A stretch of 64,000 nucleotides of DNA from Isoetes taiwanensis (Eukaryota > Streptophyta > Lycopodiopsida > Isoetales > Isoetaceae), in NCBI GenBank assembly GCA_021234155.1, contig JAJEKV010000087.1:935968-999967 (forward strand), written 5' to 3'. This document shows, piece after piece, positions 22,760-36,295 of this stretch (within the stretch, counting starts at the first letter, position 1; each line of letters begins with the position of its first letter). The position numbers and the translations under genes are program-made. The notes under the pieces were generated by a model. The model ran no database searches, was not told where the DNA came from, and saw only the letters and a program-made list of their open reading frames with translations.

Positions 22760-24010
22760 CATAAAAAATTTAAAATCTCTATTCCACATAAAGAAATTCA
22801 CTTAAAAAATTTCCTTATAAACCCCCATTATATGATGCAATTTGAGCCTCTGCATCTATACTTCTGGTATCTTATCCATAGAGTGAAGAAATTTTAGCAT
22901 CTTTTGCGCTAAGCAATCATGCAAATAAAATCAAGCATTAATATAGCTGATCTCTCACGACCATTGCTTACTATTCAATCAGCTTTTCAGATCTCTATAA
23001 TCTGGATCTCCGCGAATGCTATTGGCGGCTTCATATTCAGGCTAGGAAGGCTAGGAGGTTGTATGGCAATTGGTATGGATACAAATATTCAGAATAGACT
23101 TTTAGAATTTGTATGTGGATATGGTAGATACAACAGATGGGATGCAATGGAGGGAAATTATCCCTAGTTTCCTTCATGTTTTGTATGTGTCAAAAGGAGC
23201 TCCTGCAGGGAGGACCGTGATTGCACAGCGGCAATCTTTCCCAATTTCCCCTCCTGCTGACCCTCCAAATAAGTTTGTATGATTTGTTTGCATAAATTCC
23301 ATCCTTAAAATGTGATCCTTCAATTGTAACTTGAAATGTTGCTTAATGAGAAATCCTGATTAGCTTCACATACATGAATTACAGAGATGGATAAAACAGA
23401 AACTCTTGCTGGAATTTATGAAGTTTGCTGCCCATTCTATTTTTGGAGATGGCCGTTGGAGCTTCACCGATATAGAGGCCCTTATATGAGGGGTTCGTGG
23501 ATCACTGCTATGATAAATAAATAAGAACTCGTACCTGGTTCAGGTTATAGCATCACTAGGTTGAAGAACGTCTTCATGCGGAGGTCTGTGAGGATGGGAT
23601 GAATGAGAATTGGGTTTTGAGGCCAAGTTAGAAATCTGTTGATTCTTGTGAGCTTGATGTGGGTCAGCGACGCTTGAGCGCTTGATCTTCAACAAAGGGT
23701 GTGGTCCCAAGCCCTATTCGGGACATGACGAAGATGAATTTACTGCCCTAATCTTGCTCATCTTCTGCTCTAATCTTATATTTTCAAACAACTCTATCGC
23801 CGATGTTCGTGGGCTTCAAAATCTGCGGTGAATCCAATTTTGAAGCGAGCTTGTGGAACAGAGAATTCAAACCCAAGAAAGAATCCAGCCTTCACTGAAA
23901 TCTTCTGAATGCGCTCTAGCCACAGAAAAGTTGGCACAAGATGCTTTACTCTAACAACATATGCATCCAAAACCTAAAAGGATTCAAACCCTACAATGGA
24001 TCGGGAACTC
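22760..24010. other. Spacer without a supported gene
   Basis: No recognisable coding sequence or RNA gene. The open frames are short and unsupported. Confidence 0.45.
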
Positions 24011-24418
24011 ATATCTCAAGCGAGATGTGGTTAATGTGGCCAAAACATTTTGGGTTAATGTGGGTTCGCCACATTAACCACTACTTAATGTGGCCATCCG
24101 ATATCGCCAGTGGTTAATGTGGCCAAAAAATGGTTAATGTGGCCAAAAATCCGTGTTTCAAATTGCGGGGGGGTTTCAAAAATTTCAATCGACCGGTTCT
24201 TTCTACTCTATGGGCGGTTTGATTCGATCTAAAAACCATGCCAATCACTTTGTCTACCCCTTTTATGCTAGATTGGTAAAGAAACGAAGAGATTTGAGGC
24301 AAAATGGAGCCGGATCGACAAAAAATGCCAAAAATAGTTGGTTTTGGACTTCAAACCGCTACGTTTTCTTCATGGCTATCATAGTGGCCACATTAACCAC
24401 ATCTCGCTTTTGAGATAT
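24011..24418. mobile_element. Foldback (MITE-like) element
   Basis: A segment of about 408 bases is bounded by inverted repeats. The left arm, 24011-24041, starts atatctcaagcgagatgtgg. The right arm, 24386-24418, is its reverse complement apart from a 2-base insertion. Weaker inverted similarity continues outside both arms (gggaac near 24003 against gttccc near 24424). The word ttaatgtggcc occurs several times inside. GGTTAATGTGG-GTTCG-CCACATTAACC (about 24052-24078) makes an 11-bp hairpin. No transposase is encoded. The flanks do not give a clear target duplication. Confidence 0.7.
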
Positions 24419-25686
24419 ACATCGTTCCCAATGGATCTCTCAGAACCCCCGGAATTCACTATGAGATTTTGGAGCAAGCAAAGATGATTTTGGATTAGCT
24501 CCGAAGTCCGCTTTGATTTGGCGATGCGAGTATCACCGGGAAGAAAAATGGATCAGTTGGAAGGGCGGAAGGACGGAAGGACTCCCCAAAAATTGCCGGA
24601 TCATGAGACGCTACCAAAGATTGCCCGAGCATATAAAAGTGTCAACACCAAGATTATACGAATTTTTTTTCCCTTGATTTTTTTCCCTGGACAAACCCTG
24701 GGACGTGGCCGCAAAATAAGAAGAGAATAAAAGGTAGATTCTCATAAAATCTTGCCTATAGCAATTATATAGTTTAGATAGTATTTGCCATATTTTCCCG
24801 ACCCATTCAATGTGGAAAACTCCCCTTGTTTTGCTTCATATCAGAACCCATCAATATTGATAAATTTTCTCGTCAATTTGCCCCTAGTGTGAGCCCACAC
24901 TTACTTCCAATAAACATAGTCAATTTGCTAATAAATCCACTTTCTGTGTTGTTTTGACGACTACACCTTCCATATGTGGGTGTAGATGTCTCTGTTGCTT
25001 CTAATGGAACAATGAATGATAGCTTTGTCCCCAAGGCTAAGCTAAAGCTTGGTCTACGTTGGCTTGAATAGGATATTGGACATTTCAACTTAAGGTACAC
25101 CATGGACATACTTGATTGTTCTATATAGAATCAGATCGCATTCCAACTAAAGCAGTCGTAGTACATGCTGTGACAGGAGAAATGTGAGCCAGTGACAACA
25201 AGAGCACAGATTCTTAAGTGATGGATAGATGGATCAGCTTCGTTCTGACCTATGCCAGCCTTTGAATAGGGTGACGACAAGAGAGCAGATTCCAAGTGAT
25301 GGAGCAAACAGATGCAATGACAGAATCTGTATTGCTACGACTAAATAAGAAGCTATTTTTACGTCATGCAACATAAAGTGGTGTATTCTCTTTTATAAGT
25401 CTAGTTTTTTTTCAACTAGCCCTATGGTCCCCACAAACATATTTAAAGAAAAAGGGCCCATTTAAGTACTCAAACGGAATTGGTACCTTACAAGTGCAGT
25501 TCTAACCACACCTTCGGGCTGCAGCTATGGCTATGGCAGTGCACAGCTCTTGGGTTTTCTAGGCTCAGATCTCTTGCCGGATCTGTTTGTCTCTTAAGCC
25601 CTTTTTGTTGCCATACTGTTAAGGTGAAAGCCTGGTTGCCAGCAATGGCTTTGCAAATTTTTGCAATGGTGCAAAGATAGGGTTTG
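24419..25686. other. Upstream region of the BTB gene
   Basis: No gene is seen. A pair of imperfect direct repeats of about 32 bases lies at about 25189-25222 and 25270-25302; both contain a form of gacaagag.gcagattc and end in aagtgatgg. The in-frame stop TAG at 25678-25680, just upstream of the first ATG of the BTB gene, limits how far the coding region can extend. A promoter cannot be assigned from sequence alone. Confidence 0.4.
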
Positions 25687-27057
25687 ATGCCGGGCTCGAC
25701 CAGTCTAGATCGTTCTGATCATTCTCCTTGCTCCAGGGCTATGAGCATGATGCAGGGAATGCAGGGACCGCACCAGACAGTCGGTACCTTGGCTCGCCTT
25801 GCCCAGTGGAAGATTGAAAGCTTAACACCAAATATGTGTTTCAAGTCTAGCGTTTTCAGAATGGGCTCCTGGAATTGGTGAGTTAACCTGTTTTTGGAAC
25901 AATACAACATCAAGATAGTAGAGACAAACATAAGTATTTTAGTTGTTATTATGTCTTTGACTATTTCTTCTTGAAATAGGCGCTTGCAGATCAAAAAGTG
26001 TGGGCCTCTGCATGTTTGGTTGTTTAGAGAGCAAGATCCCTCAAGCAATGATTATGTACCAGTTGTAACTTTTGTCCTCAGAGTATTGAATGGTGGACAC
26101 CGCCAAATATCAGCATCTCCAGGTTAAAATCTTGTAGAACAGAGTTTTTGGATCTGTAGCTGCCAGATTGTGGCCATTATTGAAATTTCAACTGTTTTCT
26201 CTCAATCTCTTCACATTTTCCACTTTCTTCGCAGTCACCGAAAAAGCATACCAGAACCACATGTCGGAATATTTTGCCTGGTCAGTTGAGACTGCAATAC
26301 AAGGAAAATTTGTGATTGAGGCTGAATTTTTAGACATGAAGATCAACATCGAGAATGTAATTAATTGTGACATTATGCAGTTTCTCGTTCCCTCTAGGTT
26401 TCTCATTCCCTCTCGGTTATGTTTTGATTGGTAAAACTAACTATGGATCTGTTAATCCAGGGTGATGCTATCCCCTTCTTTTGTGCAGAAAAAACCATAC
26501 AGCCACAGTCACATCTTGGTGTGCTCAATTGCCTTAACAGGATGCTTGAGGATGAACTCCATACAGATGTTACTATTAAAACCCCCACTGGTGTTACAAA
26601 AGCACACCTTGCAATTTTGGCATCTCGTTCCCCTGTTTTTCAAGTGATGTTTGAACATGATCTGAAGGAGAGGAAAACATGTACAATTGAAATTGAGGAT
26701 ATGACACTGGAAGATTTAAAAGCTCTTTTAAGCTATCTATATGGTAGCATCAAGCATGATATGTTCCAAAAGCACAGGATTGCACTCTTACAAGCATCTG
26801 ATAAGTATGATATAAAAGACCTGAAGGATGTATGTGAAGAAAGCCTTCTGGAGGACATCAGTCAAGAAAATGTCCTTGAGAGGCTTCATGATGCCTGGAT
26901 GTACCACTTGTCGCGGTTAAAATCAGAATGTTTAAGATACTTGTTCGACTTTGGTAAAGTCTATGATGTTCAGAAGGAGTTTAACCAATTCTTACTTTCT
27001 GCAGACAAGGAACTTATCATTGAGATGTTCCAGGAGGGGTTAAGCACCTGGAGATGA
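25687..27057 (+). CDS. MATH-like/BTB-POZ domain protein
   Basis: Four exons with GT-AG introns and compatible phases: 25687-25877, 25980-26122, 26235-26356 and 26461-27057, giving 350 residues. It resembles the plant family of Arabidopsis At1g55760 and At1g21780. The N-terminal MATH-like region begins RLAQWKIESL (about residue 38) and includes GSWNW, VVTFVLRVLNGG and FVIEAEFLDMKI (to about 150). The BTB/POZ fold starts near residue 178 with RMLEDELHTDVTIKTP and continues through AHLAILASRSPVF and LKALLSYLYG. A C-terminal helical part includes NVLERLHDAWMYHL and ends FQEGLSTWR. Members are thought to recruit substrates to Cullin-3 ubiquitin ligases; the substrate is unknown. I chose the ATG at 25687 because an in-frame stop lies just before it. 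A start at a later methionine before the MATH region is possible. Length and motifs are intact. Confidence 0.9.
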
Positions 27058-28444
27058 ATTAAAGAAATCATGGGAAGAAAGCTGCTTGTGGATTCTTGTT
27101 TCAAATTACTTTCAAGGTTGAAATACTGTTCAAAATATCAAAATTTTATCAGATTGTGTACATGTACAAACGAATGCTTGATTCAGGTCCTACTGAAAGT
27201 TGACCTGAAATGTTAATATAATATTTGTATCACTAAAACAATGCGAATCAAGAAACTCTTTATCAAAATATGTTCAAATGCTAGTGCAGAATCCTCCGCC
27301 TATTTCCCCTTAAAGAATTTTAAATTAAAACATTTTATGTTGACATTTTATGTTCAGCACTTAATTTTGAAGTTATCCTTGTTTGTTAGACCTCTTTTTA
27401 TCTCCTTGAAATGACTGATTGGTATAAATGCTCAAATTGTGGCCAATGTACTAATCACGCGTTGGAACTGGTAGTCAAGCAAAATAGTCAAGAAAGAAAG
27501 AGAAAATGAAGCTGCTTTAGATAGATGGTTTCGAGGGATAATTTCCATCGTAAGATCATGCAAAGGTGAATCCTTATCTACATGTAGAGTTTGCCTTTCT
27601 TTTGAATTCGAGAAGCCAAGCTATGACGACAAAAATCCATGACCAAATGTATAGAACGGGCATCTTTAATTAAGTACCTCTTCCAAAAAGCTTCTTCGGT
27701 GAAGACTCCATAGTGCTTTGGAAGATTTGGATAATCCCTCCTCAGATCCGACATATTCTTCAATCCGACAAGCTAAAGCGAGCGAAACCTGAAAAACTCA
27801 ATGAATGAGAATAGCTTGTTGTGCCATACACACTTCCACCGTAAAAATAGAGAAATCCTGTTTTCCATAACCTTTTTGTATCGGTCTGTTGCACAGGGTA
27901 GGTTTTTTCTTGTTTGATCGATAGAACTGGACAAGGCATTCAAGCTTTTCCAGATAGGGTAAAATGTCGTCTTTTTCTTTCTGCTTTCTTCATGTGCTCC
28001 ATGCTTGCACTAGAAACAGACCCTTTGTAGGTTTCATCTTTGCAGCTAGTTTGCAGCAAAAAATGCAGTTACCATCATAGGCTTGCTGAGAATTTCTAGT
28101 GAACAGTCAAAGCCGGACATGTATGTTGCTATTTGATCATATCCGAACATGCATCTATCTGCAACAACGACAAACGAACTTTTGGAGTAGAAACGAGATG
28201 CAATTATGTTGTGCAATTGTGGAATGGACAAGGTACTAGATATGGTTTTGGTTCAAGAGGGTACTAGTATGCCTAAATCGTATTTTGCTGATGTCAGCAA
28301 ATGGGTTTTGAGTTTTCTAATGTGCTTTACTTTGTTTTTTTTTTTTTTGTAGTTCTTTCTTTTTAAGATAGATAGATAGATAGATAGTATTTTAACGTCC
28401 ACGCCACGAGGCAGCATCCAACTGCACATGTGACCACACACCAC
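27058..28444. other. Spacer downstream of the BTB gene, with (GATA)n microsatellite
   Basis: The first part is the likely 3' untranslated region of the BTB gene. A minus-strand open frame of 61 codons (27578-27763) is not recognisable. A poly(T) run at about 28335-28348 is followed by a short (gata)n microsatellite at 28367-28388, close to the left edge of the L1 cluster. Confidence 0.5.
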
Positions 28445-29865
28445 ACTCATTAAGGCCAGTCGGAGCTTGTTGTAGTCCCAACTTTTGTAGACCTGACTTG
28501 GGGGTTCTCCTCTAGTCATTCAATCTTTATGTTCTAAACATTCTCAGATATTTCCCATCTATTGGTCAATTTCGTGGGGAACTTGAAAGAGCATTTGCCA
28601 CTCTTAACTACCACCCCCTTTAGGTATGCCCGACGCTAAGCTTTTATTGCTACACAAATCTTTGGTCCTTTGGCGATGGAATGTGAGATGTGCGCCCTCC
28701 CGTGTTTAGCAATGACCTTTAAGAATTCAAACCAACATGTCCGGAGGTAAGTGTTCGATCTCTAACCAACACGGAATTTTGATGGCCGAGATTTGATGGG
28801 GAGAGAAGCCGTGAGTAATATTGATATAAAATGTATTCTCCCATGAATGCGCTCTACCTGGCGGGACACCATCTTATCTACCATCGCTTCGCTATCAAAA
28901 AGAATGAGAAAGAAGTTACTTCCCGCTGCCTTTAGCGATGCGTGTTGAGGTAGGCCTAATTTCTTCGTGTGCCGAGAGCCGGTATTCCGTTTTTGGTCCG
29001 TGAAGCCTCCCGTAAAGAAGCCTAATGATCAATCGCGGTCACCAAATTCTCAACATATTTTACGTGCATGTCGTGATCTATTTACGCGAATCGGGAAGTT
29101 GGACTCCTCGTCAACTTCCACACTTCCATCTTCTTCCATGACTTTGTTGGCCTTTATTTAGTTAGCTTCGGATCTTGAGTAAAATCCACTTCCACTATTT
29201 TTAGATTTGCGTCAACTCTCAAACTTCATTTGTTTTTACGTTGGTAACTTGTTCTTTATCCATTCAAAACCTCGGTTTGTTCACTCTTGCTACTGATGTC
29301 ATTATTCTTCCACGCATCCCTTGTATTGGTACTTGTACCACACCTCGACCTTCTCTTGATTGTGCTCTCTATCCCCCGAAGTTGATCGTGGAAGCGGTTT
29401 TTTTAGCCTCTATGCTTTGATGAGATATCCCCCCTTTTGTGATGCTCTCTGTACTCCATTTCTCTTTCATTATAGTGCCTCCCAATCCTACGGATTTGTG
29501 CTTCGTCTCTGCTAGTTTTTCATTTTCTTCCAACTCTTTCTCGTTTGCTTACTCGTTTACTGCTTCTTCCATATGTGAAGCTTCCATGGATGCTTCTTCC
29601 ATATGTGAGACTTCCATTGGTGAAACCGATCGCGCAAGGTTGTGTGAATTTTTTTACGCCCTCCCGCACTATCTCTTACCCCGCCTCTAATATTGCGATT
29701 TCAATTTTGGATAGCACCGATGGCACTCACATTTGCCTTAGAGGCCAGATCTTCCCCGCCGATACCTTATCTACTCGGCTGCCCTTTGGGGGATGATTAA
29801 TCCTATGTGAAGCGAGGGGCCGGTGCAAATGAACCTGGATTCTTATCTGATACACTAAGGAAATG
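28445..29865 (-). mobile_element. L1-type LINE unit Z (ORF1 part only)
   Basis: Minus-strand copy of the gag-like ORF1 region of the L1 family that fills 28-52 kb. It aligns with 44450-45900 (unit Y) and 50480-51900 (unit X) nearly end to end, starting at cattaaggcc.g.cggagcttg on the left. It is cut off there, before the endonuclease. The frame is broken many times. Its right edge joins the 3' part of unit Y through a short repeat, gatttatctgatacactaag, at about 29850-29910. Confidence 0.75.
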
Positions 29866-31616
29866 ATTTACCTAATGATTTATCTGATACACTAAGGAAA
29901 TGATTGACCCTTGGGACCCTGTGGATCACTTACCAAAGAAAGGCGTTGATTCGTGGAGGGAGGAATTTCAGCCAAGAGTTTCTCTAGATGTTTTTAAGGA
30001 TGTCCTCCGTGATCACTAACTCCCACTTGGGAGATAATGAAGAAATCCCTTAGTCTTCAAACCACTTTTGTAGCATGACTTCACAAACTTGTTTGGTCAG
30101 TATCGAAGGATGTACGACCCATGGACTTTGATCTCCTCTATTTATTGTGTTTGGGGAGTACGGAAGCCACACATTCCCAAATTATCTTGTCTGCCTCCTT
30201 TAAATCAAAACAAAGCTTGAAATGCTTCCCAACCCGCCGTGCTCTCCCATATACCACCGAGCACAAGAATGTATACCACGTTTTTCCATCTCTTCACAAT
30301 CCTCGCGTCTACCATTATACCTAATGGGCCTTGTTTATTGTGCAATTCCACCGGTACCCACCATGGAGGGGAGGTCCCTGCTTTAAATTTGCTGATATCA
30401 AGCGTGAATAGTTTCTTTATGGCATTCCAAGCCCGAAATAAGACCCTTCAGAAGGGGAGGCTTCTTTACATGGCTTGAGATCAAAAAGAGAGACCATGGA
30501 AGCGAGACCTTGACCGGAGGGCTTACTATGCTTACAAGAATATAATAGAGCTTGGTTGATGAGGTGCAAACTTGGAGACTTCACCTTTTCCTCAAGAATC
30601 ATCCATATGAATTTGGCTATTAGTACTTTGCTCAGAAGACTATGTCAAACATACCAATTCCCCTTCGCTTTGTCTCTCTTGCACTTCCACCAAGCAATTT
30701 TGATCGCTGCACCTTCTTCATTACCTCCCCGATCTAAGTTTCAAATCAGCCCTTCTAACTCCTCGCACCTTCTCCCCTGAGCAAGTAGGATTGATGATAT
30801 GTATACATAAGTATTACTTAGCACATGTTTTGCCACGCAATCCTCCCCGCAGCAGGGATAACTTTGCTACCTTCCACCAATTTAGGTGTTTGTGTAGGCC
30901 TAGTAGATTTTCATCCCATATTAGATTGCACTAGTGATGTTGATGCCCACCGATTCCTAACAAGCCGGAGTATTCACCCCTCGGGGATAATTTTCCATGG
31001 TAAGCTTTCCAAACATATGGGATGCCCGTTTCTCCAAAGGCCACCGCGACCGGCATTTTTTCAATTTATGAGGCAACTTCGAAGCTATTGAGAAGGTGGC
31101 CGGTAGGTTAGTTGTCCCCGCATGACATATTGTTTTCCTCTGCCTCGATAAACAGAAATGAGTCGCTCAGCGATACCGTTACTGATTTGTTGAGAACCGC
31201 CCCACATTTCTAATCCCCAATGAGACCCGTCTGCAGATGCTTGCGGGGAATAACGTGAGAGAGCCTGGCGCTATATTGAAGAGAAAAGGGAGCCGGGGGA
31301 CAACCTTGCCCGATGCCCCTCTTAATCTCAAATATAGGAGATGATTCACCTTGAAATAAGACCGAGGCTCGAGTGATCTCAATAGTTTCATTACCCTTTA
31401 CGTAAAAATATCCCCACAACCCGGCTTGAGCATTATTTTATGCGAGAAAACTCCATCTAATGCTATCATATGCCTTGGTGAAATCTAGCTTTAGATAGGC
31501 TACTTTTATGCCGCTTTTTCCGCCCAAAGGCAACCCTTCAAAAGCCGCCGCCACATTGCTCGAGAATACTCCTACCCGGTAAGAAGCCAGATTGGGCCTG
31601 TGAGATACCTTCCGCT
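29866..31616 (-). mobile_element. L1-type LINE unit Y, 3' part (reverse transcriptase)
   Basis: Minus-strand continuation of unit Y; the rest is at 42236 onward beyond a nested insertion. From high to low coordinates it carries the reverse transcriptase palm, with AYLKLDFTKAYDSIRWSF at about 31445-31500, and IKRGIGQGCPPAPFS at about 31280-31325. The thumb/connection follows, reading LLGLHKHLNWWKVAKLSL near 30860-30930. The YADD catalytic motif is not readable. Frames change repeatedly. The matching part of unit X is 46637-48320. Confidence 0.8.
31602..31616. repeat. 15-bp target site duplication, left
   Basis: GAGATACCTTCCGCT, repeated exactly at 42236-42250 immediately after a poly(A) run. 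It marks the insertion of the plus-strand L1 into unit Y. Confidence 0.93.
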
Positions 31617-33328
31617 GGACTGACAGCCACAACTTAAATTTAGCCAGAACCAAGTCTGGGGCCTACAACTGGACTGACAAGAGAATTGATCCCACTTTAT
31701 GCCTTCATGATAGATATTATCTATCCGAAAATTTGTGGAACCACGAATGTGAAGTCATTAATTTGGAAGGATATACTCTCTCTGATAACTATCCCAAAGA
31801 CTATGTATCATGCTACCAATCAAGATAAGAAAAAGAGGAAGACTTATTTCAAACTTAATACCGGTCTGGCGGATCATGATGAGTTTATGGATAGATTACA
31901 AGAGGTCCTAGTTAGGTTTCCTAAGCCCATAGGCCAATTAGGGTGGATGTTCGGTGGATTCAAAGTTGCCAAGGCAATCAAGAATTGGCTCAAGGAATGG
32001 GGAAACAGGGTACATCGTGATAAACTCTCCTCCTTGCGAGATTAAGAGACAAAATGCCCAATGCTCCGAGGAGGAAAAAGACAACATCGAAAGTGGAAAT
32101 TGAGAAGGAAAAGATCAAGATTGCTTGAAGGGTGGAGGCTCAAAGCAAAGATAAGAGAAATCAAGGATGATGAAAGATGCAGCTCTAAGTACTTCTTTGT
32201 AAAAGCCAAGGGCAAAATTAAAAAGAACCACATCTTTGAGATAAGGGTGGGGGATGAAGACATCACAAATGAGGATCGATTAAAATTGCCGCAGCTAACC
32301 ACTTCAAGAATATCATGGGTACCAATCAAGATAGCACCCGGAGAATATGAATAGATTCATTAACCTCCAAGCTAAGGTTAATATGGAGGAGAATTCCAAA
32401 GATTGAGAAGCCTTTCTCCAATGATGAGTTATTTCATATTGCAAAAGAAATGGAAAAGGGTAAAGTCCGGCCCCGATGGGCTCCCAGTGGAATTTTTATC
32501 AAAACATGGCCTATTTTAGGGGATTGCTTCACTAATTTGGCTAATGAGTTCAGATTGTAAAATGCTTGGATGCAAGAATCAACACGAGCTTTATCACGCC
32601 ATCCCTAAACTGATATGCCCACCTCCCTCTCGGATTCACGGGCCTATTTCTCTAACCAATGTGATTTATAAGATTATTTCAGTACAATTGCGAGAAGGCT
32701 TAAGGGTGTCTTTGGAGAGAATCATAAGTACTTCCCAAAGCTGCCTACTTAAAGGACAGATTCATCCTTGACAATGTTGTCACAACTATGTTGGGTCCGA
32801 ATTGGGCCAAGGATACCAAACAAGATATTGCTCTTATCAAATTTGGATATTACCAAAGCCTTCCGCGGTAAGTTGGGGCTTCTTATTCAAATGTTGCAGG
32901 GCATTAGGCTTCTCGGACGAGGTAATTCTCCTCTTCAAAGCTATACTTTCAAATTCCAGATCCTCTGTTTTAATTAATGGAGAATGTGGCCCCTTTTTTC
33001 CCCTGCAAAGAGGGGTAAAACAGGGATGCCCACTAGCTCCATTCCTATTTCTTATTATTATGGAGGCTCTTCATGGTAAGCTAGAAGAAGCAAAGAGATC
33101 TAATGTGATCCAAGGTCTCACCCTCCCTGAGAATGGGGTAGATCACTTATCAATACTCAAAGCATCTTGGAAGAATTTGGAGTAGCCTCGGGGTGTAAGA
33201 TCAATCCTCTCAAATCTAAGGTGGTCGCCAGGGATCAGGTAAAGGGAGAGCAAACAGCTGCTCTCCTAGGGTGTAAGTATATCCTTCCTACTAATGCTTC
33301 CAAGATTTTAGGAATTCCCTTAGTCCTT

Positions 33329-33332
33329 AAAG
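33329..33332. repeat. 4-bp target site duplication, left (candidate)
   Basis: AAAG precedes the left inverted repeat and is repeated at 40324-40327 right after the other end. Four bases alone could match by chance. Confidence 0.55.
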
Positions 33333-33549
33333 GGGTGTGTTTTTGCTTGACATATGCAAAAAAGCATGTGGGCGACACCCATGCTGAAAAACTGCTTTTC
33401 GAACTTCATTAACAGCGTCACGCCACGCCTCCTCGGCCAGGCCACGCGAATTTTAAGCCTTCATTCTACCCGTCATGCAAAATTCCCGAGGGAGGGAGAT
33501 TCTTTCTTGGATCGTTTAGGCCGGAGCTGAATTTTGGAATTCAAATAGG

Positions 33550-36254
33550 AAATGGCGGTGTTGTGTCATTGTTCTTGCAAAATTTTTGCAATTCATTCAT
33601 CATCCACTATGGATTTGGAATTCCGCCTTCTTTCTTTGGCCAAGAACCGAGTGCAATTTGATCCCCCACAATTCTCTATCGGGCTTACAACAATTTCAGC
33701 AAAGAATCCTAAAGATTTATGGAGTGCCTTAGTTTCAACAAGAATTTTGATGACAAGATGATTCCCCGGTAGAGGTATGCCATAAAACTACTTTTGTTTC
33801 TTGACATTTGGGACACTTAATTTTTAATCAAGTGCCTTGATAGGAGAAGACGAACTCCGTCATTTGTCCAAGATGAAACAAGAACGAGAGGATATTCTAC
33901 ATGAAAACAGATATGAAAGTATGTTGTTAGTGCTTGTTTAGTCTTTGTAATAACCGATTGAATTTTGAAATGATATTGAATGTAAAAACTTCATCTAAGG
34001 TGGTGGATGTTTAATGAAGAAGCACATCTTTGAGTTGTCTTTGAATGACACAAATGCGATGTAGAGGATCCGTAATTCAGATTTATTATATTGTTGTTTG
34101 TTTGTGTAAAAAGAAACTTCATGACTAACCTTTAGTTCTTGATTTATCTTTCCGTAAATTGGTGGTGATTTTTGTTATGAAGAAACACAAAACCGATTTT
34201 ATGGCGAGACTTCACATGGTGAATTACAACAAAAATGAGACACAAGCTCCAATGGATATTGAAGGTATGTCAAGTTGTATCTCCAGTTTGTTTTTATGAA
34301 TCCTTTACAAATTAACTTTTGTTAGCTTCTTTTTAGGTGTTCTTTTTAGGAAGAAGAGAGCTGAACAAAGAAGAAAAAGAAAGACAAAAAGACAGAGAGA
34401 AAGGGAGGTCGGTGATGAACAAGCCAAGATGAATGGTGATTTCAAAGACAAAAAAAGAAAAAGATTGTCAAAGAATATTGGCAAACTTGTTAATAATATT
34501 TGTAGGAATGCTAGTGAAAAAGATAGGGAAGATATTCTAAGGGGGTGCGACCAATGGTTTGCTCAGTCTGGGTGTTCAAACCACCAAAGAATTCAAAACA
34601 ATGAAAGCTATAGTGGACAACTTGAAGGATTCATTTGCAGCCCCACAAATATGCAAAGGATACGGATGCATGGAGAGCAAGAAGTCTTTGCCATGGCTTA
34701 CTCGTCAATCTTGACACAAAATAGAAGGGCCTTTGCAAAAACAACTAAACTGAATAGAAGAATTGTCTCACATTCTTTAAGAGAAGACTTGTCAAACATG
34801 GGGAAGGACCATGGTCAATGTTCAAGAAAAGCACTTTCGGTGACAAGCTTTCTTATGATCGGAGAGGAAACTTGTGGTTGACTTTTGGAGGAATAACACC
34901 GTATCACCTTGCAAAAACATGTGGTGAAGATCGACTCAGGCAAAGGAGTGAACATAATGCATCCCTTGCATTTTCTAGAGGAAACTCAAGTAAGTGTTTC
35001 TATATATTGATTTTTTGTTGGCCTTTTAAATTCTTTTTATAACTTGTGAATTTTGCACTTGCGAGTGTTACTTTCTAAACGCTTTTATCTTTTGAATATC
35101 CCAAGTTTGACTTGTCTTTTTTCGATGTTTCATGCTCAAACCACCATATGTAAGGAAGGTCGGGGATAGAGAAACTTGTCACAGTGTGTATCACATGAAA
35201 AAAGCAGATTTCATTAAGCAAGCAATAAATAAGGTTAGGCATGATGAGAAATTACATGGAGCTAGCTGCAAGTGCACTTATGTGGTTTGTGGCCTCCTCC
35301 AACTTGCATGGCAAATAAATGTACATACTCTTCTACCAAAGGAGCTTTGGAAATCAATCGGGTTTGTCCAAGGGATGATGAAATAGAGGAGTGGCATGCA
35401 CATGATCCGCTTTGACTCTCAAGTGCAAGAATTGTGGACACCGCCAAGTTACCAACCTGCCCAAATGAATTGAAATACATTCCAGACACAACATTGAATG
35501 GAAGACCTATGACAAGGTTAGAATTCAAATTTATTTTATCCCAAGTTATATTACATTGATCTCATTATTACCATTGCAGTACTTGAACCCATTGGAGAAC
35601 CCGCAGGCGATGGCAAGGGAGGGTACAAGATTTCTACTAAACCAAGTTACCAAACCGGGTTTACAAATGCACAAGCTAGCCGTAGAGATTATCCAGGGAA
35701 GCCAAGAGTGTCTTAAAAGAGTTTATACCACATAATTATGAAGGAAGATGGCATGCCAAACAATTCGTAGAGTGTTTGGCAACATTTCCAAAGGACACCA
35801 TAGTTTAAATCATAGATTTTTACGAGAATTATACTTTTAAGATTCAAAGAAGAGATACGGAAGTCTACAATTGAAGAATGATCAATGCACAATTTTAGTG
35901 CATATTACATATAGACATGCAACATTGTCGAATGATCCAAGTTTGGATGAAATGAGAGAAGAATTATAAAAGAGACTCATTTCTACATATCGATGACAGG
36001 ACCATGATACCTTGTTTGTGGCGCATATTGTTTGAACAAGCATCATGTATTTCCGACAAACGTAGGGCAAAGAAGTATAAATGCACACATCATGTGGTCT
36101 GATGGTTGCTCATCTCACCAAAGGAGCAAGGAACTTTTATTTCCTTGTTAGGAACTACTATACCAATGGCATTCCAATAAATTGGAATTACTTTTGCTCC
36201 TATCATGGCAAAAGGTAACTACATTCTTTGTCAATGGATTTATAGTTTTAATTT

Positions 36255-36295
<41 letters not shown>

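Noticed and set aside
27578-27763. Minus-strand frame of 61 codons downstream of the BTB gene
   Set aside because: No domain and no partner exon found.
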